Source: Gammaproteobacteria bacterium (GTDB taxonomy: Bacteria > Pseudomonadota > Gammaproteobacteria > Pseudomonadales > Azotimanducaceae). From it: a stretch of DNA of 64,000 nt. The notes below the pieces were generated by a model. It was given only the letters and a program-made list of their open reading frames with translations. It was not told the DNA's origin and searched no databases. Made by a program: the position numbers and the translations under genes. Location of the stretch: contig JAPOYV010000047.1 of NCBI GenBank assembly GCA_026706385.1, forward strand, positions 62,001-126,000, written 5' to 3'. Positions 58,966 to 64,000 of the stretch are shown one piece after another (the stretch's first letter is position 1; each line of letters opens with the position of its first letter).

Positions 58966-60129
58966 CTACTCCCCGCGCAGCGCCACCGTGATCGGCAACC
59001 GCGCTGCCCGGATCGCCGGGAAAAGCCCGCCGACAGCACCGAGCACCACCGCCCAGGTCACCCCGTCCCGGATCAGCTCCGGCGTGACGGCGAAGTCGAA
59101 TGCCACTTGCGAGAACGAGACGTTGTTCAGCGTCGAGGCCGTGAAGCCGTCGAAGACCAGGTAAGCCACCCCCGCGCCAAGCGCGCCGCCGAGCAGCGCG
59201 AGCGCTAGCGATTCGATCATCACGGAGATCACCACCGGCAGTCCTCCGAAGCCCAATGCGCGCAGCGTGGCAATCTCCACCGTGCGGGTGACCACGGCGG
59301 AGTACATGGTGTTGAGCGCCGCGAACACCGCCCCGATGGCCATGATGGTCGCCACCGCGGAGCCGAACGTCTCGATGGTGCTGGTGAGATCCGCTGACTG
59401 GGAGGCGAAGAACGCCTCCTCGGACTGCACCGTAAGGTCCAGGCGCGGGTCATCCTCCACCTGCTGCGCCAACTCCGGGATGCGCGCCGGGGAGTCCACG
59501 CGCAGACGCATGGAGCTGATAGCGCCTTCAGCCCGGAAGGATGATTGCGCGAAGATCAGGTCCATCCACAGTTCGGACTCGTACGCGGAACCGCCTGCCT
59601 CGAAGATGCCCACGACCGTCAGCTCGCTCTGGCGCAGGCGCACCGTGTTGCCTACGTCGATGCCGGCGAACTCGGTGTGCGCGCTGCGCCCGGCGATCAA
59701 CTCGGCCTTGCCCGGTTCGAAGTTGCGGCCCTCCACGATCTCCACTTCGTCGCGCAAGTCGAAGGCGGCCTGTGCGACCCCGCGCAGGATCAGGTTGGCG
59801 TCGCTGCCCGTCGCACGCTTGGGCACGTCCGCCACGACGTAGAGTTCGGGGCTTGCGAGCACTACGCCTTCCATGCTGGCGATCACCCCCCGCTCCTCGA
59901 CCGACACGCCGCTCGACAGTTCGCTGGTGGAGCCGCCGCGCAGCACCAGGGCGCGGTCCGGTTCGCCACCACGTTCAAGCGTGCTCTTGAAGCCTGCGGC
60001 CATCGCGAGGATGGCGATCAGCACGCCCACCACGCCACCGATCCCCACCACGATCACCGACGAACTGCCGATCCGGGACGGCAGGTTGCGCAGATTCATC
60101 AAGGCGATTTCGAGTATCTGTCCAAACAC
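58966..60129 (-). CDS. ABC transporter permease (MacB/FtsX family), second permease
   Basis: A 387-residue FtsX/MacB permease: TM1 near 20-45 (VIVVGIGGVVGVLIAILAMAAG), a periplasmic MacB_PCD-type domain at 50-260, and three C-terminal helices ending GAVGGLFPAIRAARLPITVALR, the classical end of this family. GTG 60129 has GGAG upstream. It is the last gene of the adaptor-ATPase-permease-permease operon, 3 bp after the previous one. It acts with the other permease as a heterodimer or as an alternative subunit. Confidence 0.93.
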   Translation of the reverse strand: MFGQILEIALMNLRNLPSRIGSSSVIVVGIGGVVGVLIAILAMAAGFKSTLERGGEPDRALVLRGGSTSELSSGVSVEERGVIASMEGVVLASPELYVVADVPKRATGSDANLILRGVAQAAFDLRDEVEIVEGRNFEPGKAELIAGRSAHTEFAGIDVGNTVRLRQSELTVVGIFEAGGSAYESELWMDLIFAQSSFRAEGAISSMRLRVDSPARIPELAQQVEDDPRLDLTVQSEEAFFASQSADLTSTIETFGSAVATIMAIGAVFAALNTMYSAVVTRTVEIATLRALGFGGLPVVISVMIESLALALLGGALGAGVAYLVFDGFTASTLNNVSFSQVAFDFAVTPELIRDGVTWAVVLGAVGGLFPAIRAARLPITVALRGE

Positions 60130-60132
60130 AGG

Positions 60133-61296
60133 TCAACTCCTCCGCAGAGCATCGGCGATCGAGAGCCGATTCGCCGACCAGGCCGGGCTCGTACCGACGG
60201 CGACGCCAAGCAGCACCGCGAGGCCGGCGGCGATAGCCGGGACTTCCCAGCGGATGATGAAGAGGCCCAGGCCAGTGCTTGCCATGGCCTGGTTGATCCC
60301 AGGCGCGGCCAGCACGGCGAGAGCGATCCCGAGAAACCCGCCGAGCGCGCACAACAGCACGGATTCGCCCAAGACGATCATGGCCACCTTCAGGTTGGAG
60401 AACCCGACCGTCTTCAACACGGCGAGTTCCGGGATGCGCTCGCGCAACGCCTGGCTCATCGTATTGGCGGTCAGCAGCAGGATGGTGAAGAACACCGCCG
60501 AGAGGATGCCGGTGGTGATGAGGCCGATGTCGCCGATCTGCGCCGCGAATTGGCGTCCGAATTCGTCCTCGGTGGCGGATTTGACGGGGTTGAGCGAGTT
60601 CTCGAACAGCGTATCGATGGTGCTCGATATTTCCGGCGCGCGCTCCGGGTCGCCGATGCGCACCGTCCACCAGCCGACCGAGCCTTGGCCGAACTGGCGG
60701 GCCTCGTCGAAGAAGTCGTAGTGGAAGAGGAAAACCGGTGGCGGGCCGCCCTCGGCCTCCGTCGTATAGGAGCCCACCAGATCGAACTCCCACAGCCGGC
60801 TGCCGTCGCTCATGGGATAGATGTCGGCCTCGATGGGAATCTTGTCGCCGACCTGCCAGCCGTATTGCTCGAGCATGCCGGCGGGCGCCACCGCGCCGGT
60901 GCGCGTATTGGCGAAAGCGTTGAGCTGGTCCGGATCGATGATGTACTCGGGGAACATCTCGAAGTAGCCGAGGGGTTCGACCGGGTACTTGGGAAAGAAA
61001 TTGCGCGGATCCTGGTAGTTGCCCCCGAACCACGTCATGTGCGTGATGGCCTCGACGCCATCTACGGCCAGAATCTCTGCCCGCTGGCTGATGGGCAGGC
61101 TTTCGATGATGGAGTACTTCGCCGTCACGACCAGGCGGTCCGCGCCGCCCGTGTCGCCGATGCCCTGTTCGAACCACACGGCCACGGTGCGGAGCACCGT
61201 GAACAGCAGGAACGCGACGAGTAGAGAGAATACCGTCAGGTAGGTGCGAATCTTGCGGCGCTGCAGATTCGCCCAGATCAAACCGATTGCGCTCAT
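60133..61296 (-). CDS. ABC transporter permease (MacB/FtsX family), first permease
   Basis: A 387-residue permease with TM1 at about 15-38 ([18 protein letters not shown]), a periplasmic domain, and three C-terminal helices ([59 protein letters not shown]). It is homologous in architecture to the downstream permease but diverged in its periplasmic part, which suggests a heterodimer. ATG 61296 overlaps the ATPase stop by ATGA. It probably exports a lipid, peptide or drug from the periplasmic side. Confidence 0.93.
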   Translation of the reverse strand: MSAIGLIWANLQRRKIRTYLTVFSLLVAFLLFTVLRTVAVWFEQGIGDTGGADRLVVTAKYSIIESLPISQRAEILAVDGVEAITHMTWFGGNYQDPRNFFPKYPVEPLGYFEMFPEYIIDPDQLNAFANTRTGAVAPAGMLEQYGWQVGDKIPIEADIYPMSDGSRLWEFDLVGSYTTEAEGGPPPVFLFHYDFFDEARQFGQGSVGWWTVRIGDPERAPEISSTIDTLFENSLNPVKSATEDEFGRQFAAQIGDIGLITTGILSAVFFTILLLTANTMSQALRERIPELAVLKTVGFSNLKVAMIVLGESVLLCALGGFLGIALAVLAAPGINQAMASTGLGLFIIRWEVPAIAAGLAVLLGVAVGTSPAWSANRLSIADALRRS

Positions 61297-61976
61297 GCCG
61301 CCACCTCCGTCACCAGTTGGCCCTTGTCCAGATGCAGCGTGCGGCGGGCGTGGTCGGCCGCCTTGGGGTCGTGCGTGACCATGATGATGGTCTTGCCGTG
61401 GTCGCGGTTCAGGATGCCCAGCAGGTCGAGAATCTCCTCGGCGGTCTCGCGGTCGAGGTCGCCGGTGGGCTCGTCGCACACGAGGATCGGCGGGTCCGCC
61501 ACGATCGCACGGGCAATGGCAACCCGCTGTTGCTGTCCGCCGGAGAGTTCGCCGGGCTTGTGCTTTGCCCGGTCGGAAAGGCCCACGATCTCCAACGCTG
61601 TGTCCGCGTTCCGCCGCCGCTGCTTACCCGAAAGCTTGGTGAGAAGAAGCGGCAATTCCACGTTGCGGCGCGCATTCAATACCGGCAGCAGGTTGTAGAA
61701 CTGGAAAACGAAGCCGATCGTCGACGAACGCCAACGCGCGAGGTCGCGGCCGCTCATCCGGTTGAGGTTCGCCTCCGCCACGGTGACGTCGCCTTGGCTT
61801 GCGCTGTCGATGCCGCCCACGATGTTGAGCAGCGTCGTCTTGCCGCTCCCGGACGGACCCATCAGGGCAAGAAAATCGCCCTCGTCGATCGCAAGGTCGA
61901 TGCCGAGCAGGACTTCCACCCGCTCGCGCCCCTTGGTGAAGCTCTTGTGCACGTCCTTCAGGTCAACGATTGCCAT
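61293..61976 (-). CDS. ABC transporter ATP-binding protein (LolD/MacB type)
   Basis: A 227-residue ATPase of the LolD/MacB class. Walker A is [12 protein letters not shown] near residue 40, the Q-loop is in [10 protein letters not shown], the signature is [14 protein letters not shown], Walker B is [12 protein letters not shown] and the H-loop is MVTHDP. The length is exact for the class. It lies 19 bp after the adaptor gene and overlaps permease 1. Confidence 0.96.
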   Translation of the reverse strand: MAIVDLKDVHKSFTKGRERVEVLLGIDLAIDEGDFLALMGPSGSGKTTLLNIVGGIDSASQGDVTVAEANLNRMSGRDLARWRSSTIGFVFQFYNLLPVLNARRNVELPLLLTKLSGKQRRRNADTALEIVGLSDRAKHKPGELSGGQQQRVAIARAIVADPPILVCDEPTGDLDRETAEEILDLLGILNRDHGKTIIMVTHDPKAADHARRTLHLDKGQLVTEVAA

Positions 61977-61995
61977 GCGGCTGTCCCTTCTTCGT

Positions 61996-63249
61996 TCAGT
62001 TGATCAGGTTGATTTCGGCGCCGTCGCTCAGCGCGGGCTCCGCCGCCGCGGCAACGATTCGCTCGCCGTTCGAGAGTCCCTGGGTCACCTGGATGCGCGA
62101 ACCCTCGCTGCGTCCCACGGTAACGTCCCGCCTTGCTACGACGGCCCGGCCGTCCCCGGAGTCGCTGACCACCCAAACGTAGCGGCTTCCTTCGGCGCTT
62201 GCCACGGCGGTTCTCGGGACCAGTATCGTCGCCATAGGCGCTTCCGCCGACGGCTCGCCCTCTTCCAGGAAGGCGACCCGGACGCCCATGTCCGGCAGGA
62301 TTCGCGGATCGCGGTCGCGAAAGGCGATGCGCACCCGGACGGTCGCCTTGTTGCGGTCCGCCGCGGGGATCGTCGCGATCACCGCGGCGGCAATCGGGAA
62401 GTCGGGGTAGGCGTTCAACGTCACGGTCACCGGCTGGTCGGGATAGACGCGGTTGATGTACGCCTCGTTGACGTCGACTTCGACCTCCAGGGAGTCCATG
62501 TCCACGATCGTGCAGATGCCCGTGCGCGTAAACCCGCCGCCCGCGGAGATCGGCGAGATCATCTCGCCCGGTTGCGCCGCCTTGGCGATCACGACGCCGC
62601 CGAACGGCGCGCGGATGCGCATGTCGTCGACTTCGCGGCGCTGCACGGCCAATGACCGCCCGGCCACCTCGATGTCCCGCTCGGTACGCTTCAGCCGCGC
62701 CTGCAGACCTTGCAGCACCAGCCGGGCGCGGTCCAAGTCGGCCTGGCTCGCCAGGTCCCGTTCGGCGAGATCCTTGGTCCGGGAGTAATCGAGAGCGGCT
62801 TGGCGGATGTCCACGCGGATCTCGTCGACGAATGCGCGTGCGGACGCCAACTGCGACTCGGAGAGCGCAAGACGCGCTTCGGGGATGCTCGCATCCAGCA
62901 CGGCGAGAAGCTGGCCCTCCTCGACGGTCATGCCTTCTTCGATCAGCACTTCCATCACCTTGCCGGTGGTCTTCGCGCTCACCGTGGCCTGGCGGCGTGC
63001 CACCACGTAGCCCGTTGCATCCAAAACGCTTCCGCCCGGCGTCGCCGCCGACGATGTCCGCACCAGCACCGTGCGCACTTCGGCCGCCGCCGCATCCGTG
63101 CCGGCGAGGTACGGCCTGCCGAAAGCCCAGCCGACGAAGGCAATGCCGCCGACCACGGCGATAGCAACCAGCCATTTCAAGGGCTTGCGGCCGCCGGACG
63201 CATCGTCGCGGTCGATTTTCAGTTCGTTGAGGAGTGCCTTCTTGTCCAT
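61996..63249 (-). CDS. Periplasmic adaptor (MFP/HlyD family) of the MacB-like exporter
   Basis: A 417-residue adaptor with a signal-anchor (KWLVAIAVVGGIAFVGWAFG) after a cytoplasmic N-terminus. The lipoyl domain is split as TGKVMEVLIEEGMTVEEGQLLA and APFGGVVIAKAAQPGEMISP, with a coiled coil between (SQLASARAFVDEIRVDI). A beta-barrel and a membrane-proximal domain complete it. It is the first gene of the exporter operon and couples the ABC pair to an outer-membrane channel encoded elsewhere. ATG 63249 is used; GTG 63252 is adjacent. Confidence 0.93.
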   Translation of the reverse strand: MDKKALLNELKIDRDDASGGRKPLKWLVAIAVVGGIAFVGWAFGRPYLAGTDAAAAEVRTVLVRTSSAATPGGSVLDATGYVVARRQATVSAKTTGKVMEVLIEEGMTVEEGQLLAVLDASIPEARLALSESQLASARAFVDEIRVDIRQAALDYSRTKDLAERDLASQADLDRARLVLQGLQARLKRTERDIEVAGRSLAVQRREVDDMRIRAPFGGVVIAKAAQPGEMISPISAGGGFTRTGICTIVDMDSLEVEVDVNEAYINRVYPDQPVTVTLNAYPDFPIAAAVIATIPAADRNKATVRVRIAFRDRDPRILPDMGVRVAFLEEGEPSAEAPMATILVPRTAVASAEGSRYVWVVSDSGDGRAVVARRDVTVGRSEGSRIQVTQGLSNGERIVAAAAEPALSDGAEINLIN

Positions 63250-63353
63250 CACCTAATCGTCGGACTGACTGCGGCGCACAATCCATGACCACCATCATGC
63301 CCATGGGCCGGTGCGCTGGTACCGGCAACCGTCACCGGTTGCCGTGACAGTTG

Positions 63354-64000
63354 TCAACCCGCCATGCTGTAACCCGGGTCCGCAAGCGCATTGAAGCCGG
63401 CGAGGATGCAAGCGCCGCCCTCGTGAGCCAGGATCTCCGCTTTGAGCACGTCGTGCTGGCGTTCGGCGGCGAGCCGCGGCTGCTTGACGGTGGCCCATTC
63501 CACGAGGCCCTTCCAGAACCGATCGATGATCTCGGCACCGGAAACGGTGCCACCATCGACGCACTTCAACGTCAACGAGCGCAGTTCGCCCAAGTAGAGG
63601 CGCAGCGACTCGACGTGGATCCGTTCGTCGGTACGGATGCGTTCGACGATCTCGGCCGCTTCGAGGGCCTCACTGGCCCGGTCCGCGAACAGCCCCGGCG
63701 TGCGGAACGTCTGCTGCGAGGTCGCGAAGCCGATCTCGGCGCGGAATTCGATCAGCAGCAGGTTCATCAGGAAGCGCAGCGACATCTCGTAGGGCACCTC
63801 GAGCTCGGGCATGTAGCGCTCCTCGCCTTCCGGGCGGGCGATCCCGCCGGGCGGTTCGAGGTCCGGGTGCGCATCTGGTCCAAACGCGAGATCGCGGGCC
63901 ACGAACCACATGACGTCGTGTCCACCGATGCCTTTGTCCGGTTCACCGCCCTCGTCGATCCCGTGAGCCTTAAGGAGCCCTTTCTTGAGATGCCCGAGGG
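63354..64000 (-). CDS. Partial gene at the right edge, possibly ferritin-like
   Basis: The frame is open from the right edge to a stop at 63354. It covers at least 215 codons, so the ATG at 63911 is internal. The visible part has HDVMWFVARDLAFGPDAHP, VPYEMSLRFLMNLLLIEF, and RTDERIHVESLRLYLGEL. Long helices with E-R-I-H and E-x-R-L-Y-L patterns suggest a ferritin-like helical bundle, but the metal ligands cannot be assigned with certainty. It lies upstream of the exporter operon on the same strand with about 105 bp between. No known family name can be given. Confidence 0.7.
   Translation of the reverse strand, partial: LGHLKKGLLKAHGIDEGGEPDKGIGGHDVMWFVARDLAFGPDAHPDLEPPGGIARPEGEERYMPELEVPYEMSLRFLMNLLLIEFRAEIGFATSQQTFRTPGLFADRASEALEAAEIVERIRTDERIHVESLRLYLGELRSLTLKCVDGGTVSGAEIIDRFWKGLVEWATVKQPRLAAERQHDVLKAEILAHEGGACILAGFNALADPGYSMAG

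Overview
The window is high-GC DNA densely packed with genes from a Gram-negative bacterium. A lipid A-type acyltransferase, a tripartite RND pump, Tat-exported enzymes and several lipoproteins point to an outer membrane. The mix of luciferase-like (LLM) oxidoreductases, a PhyH dioxygenase, CaiB and crotonase CoA enzymes, amidohydrolases and type-B carboxylesterases resembles catabolically versatile, mostly uncultivated Pseudomonadota, perhaps Gammaproteobacteria. No rRNA or tRNA gene was seen, so this placement is inference. No CRISPR array, prophage or complete insertion sequence was recognised.

Layout. 1-4.3 kb: an amidohydrolase / D-2-hydroxyacid dehydrogenase / lipoprotein operon, a TPR protein, and a second D-2-hydroxyacid dehydrogenase broken by a frameshift and a 131-bp palindromic insertion. 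4.4-8.2 kb: a DUF1761 membrane protein, then a hipBA toxin-antitoxin module with three operators exactly 50 bp apart, translationally coupled to a lipid A-type acyltransferase and followed by a PhyH dioxygenase. 8.2-17 kb: a Zn-type dehydrogenase, Uma2 nuclease, metallophosphoesterase, MFS transporter, exonuclease III, alpha/beta hydrolase, Tat-exported aldo/keto reductase and beta-propeller protein. 17-27 kb: a tandem MmcQ protein, an exported two-subunit molybdenum hydroxylase, a lipoprotein, an LLM gene interrupted by an in-frame TAA, a tandem GFA protein, a phosphotransferase, an N-acyl-D-amino-acid deacylase and a thioredoxin-fold protein. 27-39 kb: an AAA ATPase, two type-B carboxylesterases, periplasmic MsrA, crotonase, CaiB transferase, SGNH hydrolase and glyoxalase. 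39-43.4 kb: an RND efflux pair. 43.6-49.6 kb: a GntR(YtrA)-controlled ABC cassette facing a very large permease / M1-peptidase-like / golvesin-like fusion. 49.6-58.9 kb: an iodotyrosine-deiodinase-like flavoprotein, two LLM enzymes, an esterase, a second copy of the palindromic element, a crotonase, threonine deaminase, flavodoxin, STAS protein and tandem UspA. 59-64 kb: a MacB-like ABC export operon and a partial gene at the right edge.

How it works together. Most genes look like independent one- to three-gene catabolic or detoxification units on alternating strands, many overlapping by ATGA or sharing stop codons. Three units show clear regulatory logic: hipBA (operators around its promoter), the ytrA-like cassette (a perfect 9-6-9 palindrome over the -10 box), and the STAS gene (a terminator hairpin upstream of it). 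The most distinctive signal is the dispersed palindromic element, present at 3450-3580 inside a gene and at 53101-53242 between genes, with compensatory changes in its stem.
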